NCBI RefSeq assembly: GCF_022399565.1
Contig: NZ_JAJTUT010000005.1
Coordinates: 62,001 to 126,000 of the forward strand
Reading direction: 5' to 3'
Length of the DNA stretch: 64,000 nt
Source: Flavobacterium algicola
GTDB lineage: Bacteria; Bacteroidota; Bacteroidia; Flavobacteriales; Flavobacteriaceae
Shown: positions 1 to 9,131 of the stretch, one piece after another
Layout: each line of letters begins with the position of its first letter
Position numbering within the stretch: position 1 is the stretch's first letter
Position numbers and translations under genes: made by a program
Notes under the pieces: model-generated
Told to the model about the DNA's origin: nothing
What the model saw: the letters and a program-made list of their open reading frames with translations, nothing else
Database searches by the model: none

Positions 1-1573
1 TAGCGCCGGCTTCTAATACCAGCTGGCAAGCCTCGGGAATAGTCATAAAATAGCGAATAATGTCTCTATGTGTAATTGTAATTGGGCCACCTTCTGCAAT
101 TTGTTTAGTAAATAAAGGTACTACTGATCCATTCGAACCTAAGACATTACCAAACCTCGTAGTTATAAATTTAGTACCTAGAATTCCTGAATGTACATTT
201 TTTAGATGTAGCGACTGCACATATTTTTCTGCAATTCTTTTACTAGCTCCCATTACATTGCTAGGATTAACTGCCTTATCTGTCGAAATCATCACAAATT
301 TATCTACCGCAAATTGACATGATAAATCGGCAATGTTCTTGGTTCCTTCTACATTAGTCTGTATTGCTTGTGGTGGATTATTTTCCATCAAAGGCACGTG
401 CTTGTAGGCCGCAGCGTGAAAAACAACATCTGGTCTGTATTTATCAAAGACAGTAGTCATAGTCTCCCTATTTCTGATGTCGGCAATAATTGTTTTAATT
501 TTAGACTTAGACTTAATTGTTTCAAATTCTAAATGTAAATGATGTAAGGGTGTCTCCGCTTGATCTAGTATAATTAATCTTCTAGGCGAGAAACTTAGTG
601 CTTGACGCGCAATCTCGCTACCAATGGAACCGGCTGCACCAGTAATCAGAACCGTCTTGTCTTTCAACTGACTACTAATCAGTTTATTATCCAACACTAT
701 CGGATTTCGATTTAGCAAATCTTCAATTTGAATTTTCTTAACTTTTCTCGAAATCTCCTTTTGGTTTTCCCAATCTGAAATTACAGGAACGGTAAAAACT
801 TTTAGATTGTACTCTAAGCATTGATCTACAATAATCATCTGCTCTTGCTTGGACAAACTTTTATCTGCCATGATCAAGCCTTGTGCGCCCTGACTTCGCA
901 TTACTGCAGGTATCTTTTTTCTTTGAGCAAAAATTGGTAGGTCTAAAATTCTCTTAGTACCATTTTGCTTGTTCTTATCAATAAATCCAACGATTTTAAA
1001 TCGCAATGGTGATTCTAATTTCAAGGCATTTGCAACTGAAATCGCATTTGCATCAGCTCCATAAATAATAGCTTTGGTTAAACCATCTTTACTTTGATGC
1101 GTAAAATACAATTCAAAGGTTTGCTTTACCACAACTCGGTATAAAAACAATCCGCAAAATGAAATTACAATATTGATAAAAAGCGCGGTATTTAAAAAGG
1201 CTTTATATCCATAAATAAATAGATGGGTGTAATTGAAAGCTATAAATACTATCAATAATGACGTCTGAGAGAATAATAGCTTTACAGCATCTATATAAGA
1301 AGAATGCCTAATAATACCCGAATAGGTTCGAAACAACCAGAAAAAGAATAGATTAAGTAATAAAAATGATCCAAAATATAAAAATATGGAATCCATTTTA
1401 ACATAATTTAAACCAGTCCCTTTAAACAACAAAAAGGTCATAAAGAACGCTCCAATAAGTACCACAAAATCAATAATAACAATTATCCATCGAGGCAGAT
1501 AACTCATATTATCAAAGTGCAATCTCTGACTAAGTTTAGTGAACTTTTTTTCTAAACTTGAATACTTTTTCAT
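1..1573 (-). CDS. FlaA1/PglF/WbpM-like nucleotide-sugar 4,6-dehydratase, membrane-bound, partial
   Basis: The frame is open from an ATG at 1573 to the window edge, giving about 524 residues of a family that is usually 600-660 long; the C-terminus lies outside the window. About four hydrophobic segments fill the first 130 residues. A first nucleotide-binding domain follows, then a second Rossmann fold with TGAAGSIGSE near residue 310. The catalytic region reads STDKAVNPSNVMGASKR, which is the Met-Lys variant of the SDR triad typical of WbpM/PglF/FlaA1. Members of this family convert UDP-GlcNAc to a 4-keto-6-deoxy sugar at the inner membrane. With the DegT-type aminotransferase at 4113-5255 it could make a bacillosamine-type (QuiNAc4N) nucleotide sugar; that substrate is inferred. 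It is the last gene visible in the polysaccharide locus. Confidence 0.9.
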   Translation of the reverse strand, partial: MKKYSSLEKKFTKLSQRLHFDNMSYLPRWIIVIIDFVVLIGAFFMTFLLFKGTGLNYVKMDSIFLYFGSFLLLNLFFFWLFRTYSGIIRHSSYIDAVKLLFSQTSLLIVFIAFNYTHLFIYGYKAFLNTALFINIVISFCGLFLYRVVVKQTFELYFTHQSKDGLTKAIIYGADANAISVANALKLESPLRFKIVGFIDKNKQNGTKRILDLPIFAQRKKIPAVMRSQGAQGLIMADKSLSKQEQMIIVDQCLEYNLKVFTVPVISDWENQKEISRKVKKIQIEDLLNRNPIVLDNKLISSQLKDKTVLITGAAGSIGSEIARQALSFSPRRLIILDQAETPLHHLHLEFETIKSKSKIKTIIADIRNRETMTTVFDKYRPDVVFHAAAYKHVPLMENNPPQAIQTNVEGTKNIADLSCQFAVDKFVMISTDKAVNPSNVMGASKRIAEKYVQSLHLKNVHSGILGTKFITTRFGNVLGSNGSVVPLFTKQIAEGGPITITHRDIIRYFMTIPEACQLVLEAGA

Positions 1574-1602
1574 CAATCAATAATTTACTATTAGAACCAC
1601 AT

Positions 1603-1610
1603 CAAATTTA
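1603..1610 (-). promoter_or_regulatory. possible -7 promoter box before the FlaA1-like gene
   Basis: The minus strand reads TAAATTTG here, matching the Bacteroidota -7 consensus TAnnTTTG, about 30 bases before the start at 1573. No -33 TTG lies at the usual 17-23 base spacing, so this is a weak call in an A/T-rich spacer (1574-1726). No other structure was seen in that spacer. Confidence 0.25.
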
Positions 1611-1726
1611 ACTAAATACTTATCAAGTTAATTAATTCTGTTACATATGAGTTACAAATTCACCTTTACAAAAGAAATAACTTACAAGTGCATTTCTTTA
1701 AGCTGAATTTACATTTAGTTAATCTA

Positions 1727-2590
1727 TTAGTGCTTTAATAAATTAATTAAATACTCTCCGTAACCTGATTTAACAAGAGGAGCTGCCATTTCGCGCAGTT
1801 GCTGGTCTGTAATAAAACCTTGACGCCAAGCAATCTCTTCAATACATCCAATTTTAAGTCCTTGTCTTTCTTCAATAACTTGAACAAACTGTCCCGCTTG
1901 CATAAGACTATTAAAGGTTCCCGTATCTAGCCAAGCAGTACCTCTACTTAAAATACCAACTTTTAATTTACCTTGTTCTAGATAAACTTTATTTACATCT
2001 GTTATTTCGTATTCCCCTCTTGCAGATGGCTTAATATTTTTTGCTATTTCGACCACTGAATTATCGTAGAAGTATAATCCCGGAACTGCATAATTTGATT
2101 TCGGCTCCAATGGTTTCTCTTCGATAGAAATGGCAGTAAAATCATCGTCGAATTCAACTACTCCATAGCGTTCTGGATCTGAAACGTGATACGCAAAAAC
2201 AACACCTCCGTCAGGATTATTATTGGCTTGTAATAGTTCTTTCATATTTGAACCGAAGAAAATATTATCCCCAAGTACTAAGGCCACACTATCATTACCT
2301 ATGAATTCTTCTCCAATAACAAATGCTTGCGCTAAACCATTAGGTAATGCTTGCTCTTCATAACTAAATTTACAACCTAATGAACTACCGTCTCCTAAAA
2401 GCTTTTTGAAATTAGGTAGATCATGTGGTGTTGAAATTATCAATATTTCGTTTATACCTGCCGACATTAAAGTTGAAAGCGGATAATAAATCATTGGTTT
2501 ATCATATACGGGCATCATCTGCTTGCTCATGGCAAGCGTTAAGGGATGCAAACGAGTTCCTGACCCTCCTGCTAATATAATTCCTTTCAT
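1727..2590 (-). CDS. rmlA: Glucose-1-phosphate thymidylyltransferase RmlA
   Basis: RmlA joins dTTP and glucose-1-phosphate to give dTDP-glucose, the first step of dTDP-L-rhamnose synthesis in the cytoplasm. The protein is 287 aa, the normal length. The nucleotidyltransferase signature GGSGTRLHPLTLAMSKQ is at residues 8-24, followed by KPMIYYPLSTLM and the conserved LGDNIFFG stretch. Its neighbours upstream are rmlD and rmlC; rmlB is far away at 28069-29115 but in the same locus, so the full four-gene pathway is present although split. An 88-base spacer separates it from rmlD. Confidence 0.97.
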   Translation of the reverse strand: MKGIILAGGSGTRLHPLTLAMSKQMMPVYDKPMIYYPLSTLMSAGINEILIISTPHDLPNFKKLLGDGSSLGCKFSYEEQALPNGLAQAFVIGEEFIGNDSVALVLGDNIFFGSNMKELLQANNNPDGGVVFAYHVSDPERYGVVEFDDDFTAISIEEKPLEPKSNYAVPGLYFYDNSVVEIAKNIKPSARGEYEITDVNKVYLEQGKLKVGILSRGTAWLDTGTFNSLMQAGQFVQVIEERQGLKIGCIEEIAWRQGFITDQQLREMAAPLVKSGYGEYLINLLKH

Positions 2591-2678
2591 AATTTTGTTC
2601 TTTAAATGATGTATCTATTTTTGATAGTAGATAATCTTCTTATTACTATTATAACGAGAACTTACTAATTAAATTTTA

Positions 2679-3536
2679 CTATTTAGCTAGCAGATCCATA
2701 CATTTTATTAAACTTTGTTTGTAATCTGGCACTGCAACGCCGTACGTACTTTTTATCTTTGATTTGTCGAGTAAAGAATAATTTGGTCTTTTTGCAGGTG
2801 TAGGGTAGTTAGAAGAAGGAATACCTCCAACTTGGCAATCGAAACCTCCAATCTCTTGGATATCTAGGGCAAATTGAAACCAACTAATCTCACCTTCGTT
2901 CGAAAAATTAAAAATACCTGGCTCCCATTTACTTTCAGAAAGTATTGTCATAATTGCTAATGCAAGATCTGCTGCATAGGTTGGACTACCTATTTGATCA
3001 TTTACGACATTTAATGTATCTCTTTCTTGCATCAAACGTGACATCGTCTTAACAAAATTAATACCAAAACTAGAATAGACCCACGATGTTCTAATAATTA
3101 TAGCGTCAGGATTATTTGCCATACACGCTTTTTCTCCTGCTAATTTGGTAACGCCATATACATTTATGGGATTTGTTAATGCAGTTTCTGTTAGTGCCAC
3201 TGAGGAATCACCATCAAACACATAATCTGTAGAAACATGAACTAACTTACAATTATTTTCGTGGCTCCACTTGGCCATAATAGCAACAGATTGATGATTT
3301 AATACATCTGATAATTCCACTTCAGACTCTGCTTTATCAACGGCTGTATGTGCAGCACAATTAATAATAATTTGAGGATTAATTTTTGAAATACTCGATT
3401 CAAGTGCCTCTAAATTACACAAGTCTAGTTCTTGCCAATCTGTAAAAACCCATTCATATTGAGAATACGTTTTCGACAAAATAGTAAGCTCTGACCCCAA
3501 TTGTCCTTTTGCACCTGTTATTAAAATCTTTTTCAT
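2679..3536 (-). CDS. rmlD: dTDP-4-dehydrorhamnose reductase RmlD
   Basis: RmlD carries out the final NAD(P)H-dependent reduction to dTDP-L-rhamnose. The 285-aa protein has the Rossmann motif GAKGQLGSE at residues 8-16, STDYVFDG at 102-109 and the YxxxK catalytic pair YGVTK at 127-131. Its start codon shares one base with the rmlC stop codon, which indicates tight translational coupling. The length and motif order are normal for the family. Confidence 0.97.
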   Translation of the reverse strand: MKKILITGAKGQLGSELTILSKTYSQYEWVFTDWQELDLCNLEALESSISKINPQIIINCAAHTAVDKAESEVELSDVLNHQSVAIMAKWSHENNCKLVHVSTDYVFDGDSSVALTETALTNPINVYGVTKLAGEKACMANNPDAIIIRTSWVYSSFGINFVKTMSRLMQERDTLNVVNDQIGSPTYAADLALAIMTILSESKWEPGIFNFSNEGEISWFQFALDIQEIGGFDCQVGGIPSSNYPTPAKRPNYSLLDKSKIKSTYGVAVPDYKQSLIKCMDLLAK

Positions 3537-4084
3537 TAAAATTTGCTGTTACAGTTTTTAAAATCTGGTAATATTTGATCTTTATCAGACACAATAGCAT
3601 CTTTTAAATCCATACCCCAGTCTATATTTAACTCTTGATCATCAAAACGAATTCCGCCTTCACTAGCTTTGTCATAAAACTGATCACATTTATACATCAC
3701 TAAAGCAGTCTCACTTATTACTGAAAAACCATGAGCAAAACCTTGTGGCACTAATAATTGTTTTTTATTTTCAGACGTTAGCTTAACACTGAAAGACTGA
3801 CCAAATGTAGGGGAATCTTTTCTTAAATCTACTGCAACATCGATTATTTCGCCTTCTAATACTCTAATTAATTTAGTTTGAGCAAATGGAGGATTCTGAT
3901 AATGTAGTCCTCTTAGCGTTCCTCTTTTTGAAAAAGATTGATTGTCTTGCACGAAATCTATATCAACTCCTAAATCTTTTAATTTATTTTCGTTATAAGA
4001 TTCCATAAAATAACCTCTTTCGTCTTCAAAAACTATCGGTGTAATAACAACTAAATCTTGAATTGGTGTAGTATCTACTTTCAT
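3536..4084 (-). CDS. rmlC: dTDP-4-dehydrorhamnose 3,5-epimerase RmlC
   Basis: RmlC is a cupin-fold epimerase acting on dTDP-4-keto-6-deoxyglucose at C3 and C5. The 182-aa protein has the diagnostic RGLHYQ (catalytic His61) followed by VLEGEIIDVAVDLRKDSPTFG and the QGFAHGF segment. It sits directly between the DegT aminotransferase (28-base spacer) and rmlD (1-base overlap), so it is clearly part of the same transcript. Confidence 0.97.
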   Translation of the reverse strand: MKVDTTPIQDLVVITPIVFEDERGYFMESYNENKLKDLGVDIDFVQDNQSFSKRGTLRGLHYQNPPFAQTKLIRVLEGEIIDVAVDLRKDSPTFGQSFSVKLTSENKKQLLVPQGFAHGFSVISETALVMYKCDQFYDKASEGGIRFDDQELNIDWGMDLKDAIVSDKDQILPDFKNCNSKF

Positions 4085-4112
4085 TTATTCTGTAAATTAA
4101 TTAATAACTTTA

Positions 4113-5255
4113 TTATTTTAAACAAACTCGTCTAACGACAGCTGCTATTCTAATTTTATCTTGCTCAGTCAAATTGGAACTAGATGGTAAACACAATCCG
4201 TTTTTAAATAACGTTTCTGCTACATTACCGCCATAATATCCGCAATTCTCAAACAAAGGTTGCAAATGCATCGGTTTCCATAGCAGTCGAGATTCTATAT
4301 TTTCTATTTCTAGTGCCACGCGTAAATCTTCATTCCTAACATTATGTTTATTATCAGGATCAACCAAAATCGTACTTAACCAGCAATTAGGAGAATAATC
4401 TTCATTGGGAACATTATGTACTGTTACAAATTCGAACTCAGAAAAAAGCTCTGTGTAAAAAACATGATTATCTCTTCGCAGCTTGATATGCTCGTCCAAA
4501 ACTTCCATCTGACCTTGGCCTACTGCAGCACAGATATTTGGCATTCGATAATTGTAACCTATTACACTATGTTGGTAAAATAATGCCCTGTCCTTAGATT
4601 GTGTTGCATAGAAAATGGCTTTAGTTTTTACATCAGCTCTTTTTGTAATTAATGCCCCTCCTCCCGATGTGGTAATTATTTTATTACCATTAAACGATAA
4701 AACTCCAATCGTTCCAAAAGTACCACACGCTTGTCCTTTATAATAACTGCCAAAGGCTTCTGCACAATCTTCCAAAACCGGTATTTCATAATGATTAGCA
4801 ATTTTATGAATTAAATCTATTTGATAGGGCCTACCGTAAAGATGTACTGCCACGATTGCTTTAGGTTTTTTCCCTTTAGCAATTCGATCAATAATTGCTG
4901 CTTGTAAAGCTATTGGACATAAATTCCAGGTTATGTCTTCGCTGTCTATAAAGATTGGAGTCGCTCCTAAATACAATATCGGATTAGCCGAAGCCGAAAA
5001 GGTCAAACTTTGACAAATAACTTCATCACCAAAGCCAACTCCTAGCAATTTGAGACCTAAATGTATGGCCGCTGTTCCAGAACTTAATGCTGCAATGTGA
5101 ACATCTTCACCCAGGTAAGCTGCAACAGTATTTTCAAAATCATCTACATTTTTCCCACCCGTTGACAATGAGTTCGAAAGTAAAGCCTCTTGTATATATT
5201 TGCTCTCACTACCACCTTGATGTACTGTGGATAAATGAATTCTGTTTTTATTCAT
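4113..5255 (-). CDS. DegT/DnrJ/EryC1 family sugar aminotransferase
   Basis: This is a 380-aa PLP-dependent enzyme that transaminates keto-sugar nucleotides. PLP-binding features are visible: SSGTAAIHLGL near residue 58, the Asp in LEDCAEAFGS (D163), and the Schiff-base lysine in FNGNKIITTSGGG (K192). The start overlaps the preceding cupin gene by 8 bases. The FlaA1/PglF-like dehydratase at the end of the locus supplies a plausible UDP-4-keto-6-deoxy-GlcNAc substrate, making this a PglE-like step. Alternatively it could act on a dTDP-keto sugar together with the cupin protein. The family is certain; the substrate is not. Confidence 0.9.
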   Translation of the reverse strand: MNKNRIHLSTVHQGGSESKYIQEALLSNSLSTGGKNVDDFENTVAAYLGEDVHIAALSSGTAAIHLGLKLLGVGFGDEVICQSLTFSASANPILYLGATPIFIDSEDITWNLCPIALQAAIIDRIAKGKKPKAIVAVHLYGRPYQIDLIHKIANHYEIPVLEDCAEAFGSYYKGQACGTFGTIGVLSFNGNKIITTSGGGALITKRADVKTKAIFYATQSKDRALFYQHSVIGYNYRMPNICAAVGQGQMEVLDEHIKLRRDNHVFYTELFSEFEFVTVHNVPNEDYSPNCWLSTILVDPDNKHNVRNEDLRVALEIENIESRLLWKPMHLQPLFENCGYYGGNVAETLFKNGLCLPSSSNLTEQDKIRIAAVVRRVCLK

Positions 5256-5673
5256 TTATAGCCCAAGTATTGCTGTCAAATCTAACATCGTCTTCCTTTA
5301 CCCTATCCAAAGGCAAAGTCGAAAATGACATTAATTGTGAATTCTCCTCTAAAGAAACAATTGCGTTGGCGTAACCAGCAGGAATATGCAGAACTCGAGG
5401 TTCATCAGCCTTTACAACAACAGACTCAACAATAATATCTACAGATGGATTTTCCCAATTATCTATTTTAACAAAAGCAATTTTAAAAGAACCAGTAATA
5501 CAAAAAAAATTCTTACTATCTAGTTTGTGTCCTTGCCACGCCCTGATTGGTTTTTCTATAGAATTTTTAATGATATAAAAACGTTCGATATCTGTAAATT
5601 TAAAGTCATTTACAAAAATCACTGAACCTCTGTCGTCACTATATTTAGCTCCTTCTATGATTTTAGTACTCAT
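5248..5673 (-). CDS. Cupin-fold sugar-nucleotide modifying protein (WxcM/FdtA-like)
   Basis: This 141-aa protein has a single double-stranded beta-helix pattern: DRGSVIF near residue 14, then RAWQGHK and ITGSFKIAFVKID in the middle, and LHIPAGYANAI near residue 95. These resemble WxcM/FdtA-type and dTDP-sugar epimerase-like cupins. It overlaps the aminotransferase by 8 bases and the priming transferase by 4 bases, so the three genes form a coupled module. FdtA-type members are 3,4-ketoisomerases of dTDP-4-keto-6-deoxyglucose. Whether this protein isomerises, epimerises or only binds a sugar cannot be told from sequence. Confidence 0.75.
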   Translation of the reverse strand: MSTKIIEGAKYSDDRGSVIFVNDFKFTDIERFYIIKNSIEKPIRAWQGHKLDSKNFFCITGSFKIAFVKIDNWENPSVDIIVESVVVKADEPRVLHIPAGYANAIVSLEENSQLMSFSTLPLDRVKEDDVRFDSNTWAINE

Positions 5674-6656
5674 ATTTGATTTTCTAATTTATCCAATAAA
5701 TAAAATTTGATACTATATAGTAAAAACAAAGGAGTAAAAAGTATCAGTATAATCAACCAATCGGAAATTTTTTGATAACTCCATATCACAAGAATTGACA
5801 CTATCGCTTGTAATAGCGCGTATCCCAAAGAAACAATTCGGTGATCAATCTTATACTCATTGCACAAAATCTGGTAAAAATGCCAACGGTGCGCTTCTGA
5901 CAATTTTTCTTTTAAATAAATACGATGCAAAATTGTGAGCCCAGTCTCGGCACCATAGACAGCTAATAACATAATCCAGAGAATAGATTGGGATGCAATC
6001 ATCAAATTTGAAATCAAAAATAAAATCCAAAATGCAACTGCAATACTACCAATATCACCTGCAAAACATTTTGCTTTTTTTCTAAAATTAAAAATCAAAA
6101 ATACAACTGATGCAATTATTGGATAGAGGATAAATTCGTCGGCAGCATACGTGATAACATAATTATTAACAAACCATAACGCACTTAAAATTGATATAGA
6201 TTGCAGTCCTGTAATTCCGTTGATGCCATCCATAAAATTATAGGCATTTATAGATCCCACAAAGAAAAAATATGCCAATAATATTCCGTATATAGGTACT
6301 ATAGCATATAAATCTAAATTCCAAAACAAGAATGAAATAGCGACTAGGTGCGAAAAGAATCTGATTTTACTTGACAGACTTTGAATATCATCCCAAAAAC
6401 TAATGACACTCACGATAGTAATCCCTATAAAAAAAAGATAATTGTCTTGTACATTTTGAACAAAATATAACAGCGCAGCAAACCAATAGATTATTCCTCC
6501 ACCCCTTAAAGTAATTTCGGTGTGTGAACTTCTATGGTTTGGTTTGTCAATTATATTGTATTTATCTGCTATTTTAAAAAACACAAGCTCCATAATTAGT
6601 AAGAGCGCAAAAACTATTAAATAGATCATTTTTCTTATTACTAAAATTTGTTTCAA
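5670..6656 (-). CDS. Polyprenyl-phosphate sugar-1-phosphate transferase (WecA/TagO/WbpL-like)
   Basis: This is an integral membrane enzyme of 328 aa with about ten hydrophobic segments. It starts glycan assembly by transferring a HexNAc-1-phosphate to undecaprenyl phosphate. Conserved cytoplasmic motifs are present: RGGG (51-54), the DD pair (89-90), NFMDGINGI (140-148), CFAGDIGS (197-204) and the HxxH-type element HRWH (256-259). It is the only initiating transferase in the window and so probably primes the repeat unit of this locus. A second Met at residue 10 is an alternative start. Confidence 0.92.
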   Translation of the reverse strand: MKQILVIRKMIYLIVFALLLIMELVFFKIADKYNIIDKPNHRSSHTEITLRGGGIIYWFAALLYFVQNVQDNYLFFIGITIVSVISFWDDIQSLSSKIRFFSHLVAISFLFWNLDLYAIVPIYGILLAYFFFVGSINAYNFMDGINGITGLQSISILSALWFVNNYVITYAADEFILYPIIASVVFLIFNFRKKAKCFAGDIGSIAVAFWILFLISNLMIASQSILWIMLLAVYGAETGLTILHRIYLKEKLSEAHRWHFYQILCNEYKIDHRIVSLGYALLQAIVSILVIWSYQKISDWLIILILFTPLFLLYSIKFYLLDKLENQI

Positions 6657-6970
6657 AACATATTACTATGATTGATATATATTAACTACTTGTCCTGAAG
6701 TCAAAATTAAATTTCGGCGGTTTTGTGCCAGTTTACAAGACTTAAAGATATTCATAATATTAACTTTTTATATAAATCTTTTAAGCTGAACTTGTAAAAT
6801 TTTAGCTTAATAGACTATTTCGATTACAGCATAATGTAATATAATAATAATGTGAACCACATTCAGTTTAGCATCCCTACGTTAATCAATTTAACTAACA
6901 GCAATGATTTTAAATTTTATTACACATAGTACAATTAAAAAATTTTATTTCAGCTGCAGTCAAATTGTAA
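6657..6970. other. 314-bp non-coding spacer between the EpsG-like gene and the priming transferase
   Basis: No credible gene is seen. A minus-strand TAATTTTG at 6702-6709 fits the -7 consensus, and the nearest CAA (minus TTG) is 26 bases further, slightly too far. No strong hairpin with a T-run is visible. Together with the 1.1 kb gap at 8039-9131 it isolates the EpsG-like polymerase gene from the rest of the locus. Confidence 0.6.
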
Positions 6971-8038
6971 TTATTCATTTTTGAGCAGTAGGTTTTTATA
7001 AGGTATAAATGTTGGAACTTTCCCATGATAACGATTAAAATCAGTATTTATACCATTTATGAATGCCCCAAAATAAAGTATATAAAACGTTGATAACAGT
7101 AGTAATCTTTTCAATTTAAATTCTAGAAAGATTACATCTGCAATTATGACAACTTCAAAAACCCTAAAATAAGTAGCCATTCTAGACATATCATAATTTT
7201 TAGAAAATAAGTTAATAAGCGCAATTGACAAACAATACAAAACTACGATATAATGATGCTGTAAATATTTACCTTTAAGTTTTTCGAAATAAAACAAAAT
7301 TAAAATACACTCTAAATTCAGTAAAATAAGTTTATATGTATTTACCTCATTTAAATTATGTTTAAAATAGTAAGAATACCTAGAATTCTCAAATAACACA
7401 GAGAAAATATTGATCAGATTTAACTGGGCAATTGCAAAAGCACCAAAAAGAATGCAACAAATTACCTTAATATTAAAGTAATTGACATATTTATAAACCA
7501 ATACAAACAATACTGAGGGAATCAATAATGACTTATGAAACCCTATACCTAAAAGCATCCACAAACAATATGCTAAATATCTCTTTTGCAATAAAAAATG
7601 AAAAGAGTAGAATCCTATAGCGACAGCTAAAGATTGCCTTACAAGTGTAAACGAGGTAAGGAACAAGCTCGGAATCAAGACAAAAAACAACAAGGCAATT
7701 GCTATATTTGTAGTAAACTTTTTAAAACCCAGATAAAATAACAGAATAGTGAAAAAAGAAAAAAAGAAAAAAAGAAATTCTGGCGTTAACTGCAACCGTC
7801 GAAATAATTTCATCACAGCCAAAAAACCAAACTCAAAATCGGAATCTCTTGCTTTCTGTAAGTACCAATAGACGTAACTGTTATAATCGGCACCAATTGT
7901 ATCTCTAAAACCAGCAATGATAATAAGTATAATAACTATACTAATTTCGGCTATTTTTCGGCTATCGGAATAAAAATGAGCAATAGCTGCTAAAATTGAA
8001 ATTAATAGCAGAAATAAAATATAAAAAATCATTGTCAA
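6971..8038 (-). CDS. EpsG-like polysaccharide polymerase (Wzy-type)
   Basis: This 355-aa polytopic membrane protein has about ten hydrophobic segments. Family hallmarks are GFRDTIGADYNSYVYWY near residue 43, where R..G.DY.sY is the EpsG signature, the TLVRQSLAVAIG segment near residue 132, and a loop with NYDMSRMATYF. EpsG proteins are proposed polymerases of exopolysaccharide repeat units. It is flanked on both sides by unusually long non-coding gaps, while nearly all other genes in the locus are tightly packed, which suggests a different transcript or a separate acquisition. A second polymerase candidate is at 14303-15487. Confidence 0.85.
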   Translation of the reverse strand: MTMIFYILFLLLISILAAIAHFYSDSRKIAEISIVIILIIIAGFRDTIGADYNSYVYWYLQKARDSDFEFGFLAVMKLFRRLQLTPEFLFFFFSFFTILLFYLGFKKFTTNIAIALLFFVLIPSLFLTSFTLVRQSLAVAIGFYSFHFLLQKRYLAYCLWMLLGIGFHKSLLIPSVLFVLVYKYVNYFNIKVICCILFGAFAIAQLNLINIFSVLFENSRYSYYFKHNLNEVNTYKLILLNLECILILFYFEKLKGKYLQHHYIVVLYCLSIALINLFSKNYDMSRMATYFRVFEVVIIADVIFLEFKLKRLLLLSTFYILYFGAFINGINTDFNRYHGKVPTFIPYKNLLLKNE

Positions 8039-9131
8039 TTTAAATTAGCAATTATAGTTAAATTTAAGCCATTATGATTGCGTGTATCAAAACATAAAAT
8101 ACTTTTTATTGTTCTGTTTATTTAGCTTATGATCACACCTTTATTCTTAATTCACACAGATTTATCAATTTACTAGCAATACTATTACCTCAGAAAAAAT
8201 CAATAAAAACCTCACTGATACAATCTTCGGTTTGACTACATATCAAATGCAAAATCAATTATCGAAAAATAAGCATCGATTCCATTACTTGTTAGTCCCA
8301 GTAAATTGTTCAAGCCAACATCATTTTCAAATTATAAAATAAAAAACTCAAATTTTGAACATGAGACTTATTATAGATGCTGGTCTGCATAAATTTGACA
8401 GCTTGCTCACAATTTTTTACCTATAAAAACATAGTGTTTCATTGCATGCAGAGAAACAAACATTCTAAAGTTTAAATTGGATTTTTTACATTTTTAAAGT
8501 ACTATTGATAACTAAAAAACAACTACAAATATTGTATTGCTCATAAAATGGACTATAATCTTCATTATCTACGAGATGGCAAAGACTATTTTTTTGATTA
8601 TAAAAGATCAATTAAAAGACTATTACTTCTACCTAATAAAATATGCTAATGTAAATCAGGGAACAATTTAAAACAGAAACTTTTTTTAAACTGTACTTGA
8701 TTAGTACCCATAAATTAAATTACTTCTAAATAAACAAGTTTTCAAAAATTAAATTAGACTTGCAGCTATGATTAGCAACAAGTCCAATTAATATTACAGC
8801 ATCTAAAAATCAATGGAATTTGCTTTCTTACGTGAAAAATTAGCTATTAGTTACTCATTCATTACATTTAAGGTAGAAGATATAGGTATTAAAAAAAAAT
8901 GTTTCAGAATTTGCAAAATAACAAAATCAGTATAGTATAGTTTTCAACTCATAAAGTTTCATCTTTTTAATAATGGTGTTTATTTAATTTACAAAATGAT
9001 ATAAGGCGATAAAAGTGACAGATAACTTATAATTTGCCTTTAGTAACCACAGAAAACATTATAAAAAATTGACTAGAATAAGCTATTGACTTGATTTTTT
9101 CTAAATTTAGACTTTCAATCCAGATAATAAA
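8039..9131. other. 1.1 kb A/T-rich stretch without a gene
   Basis: This is the longest gene-free interval in the window. All six frames are broken by many stops; the longest minus-strand open stretches I traced are about 27 codons (8407-8493) and about 41 codons (roughly 8492-8613). Such lengths are expected by chance at this base composition. I found no tRNA, inverted-repeat ends, transposase remnant or strong terminator. It may be the residue of a deleted or decayed polysaccharide gene, but nothing in it can be named. Confidence 0.6.

Noticed and set aside
8039..9131. A hidden gene or small RNA in the 1.1 kb gap
   Set aside because: Open stretches are no longer than expected by chance at this base composition, and no stable long hairpin or terminator pair outlines an RNA gene.
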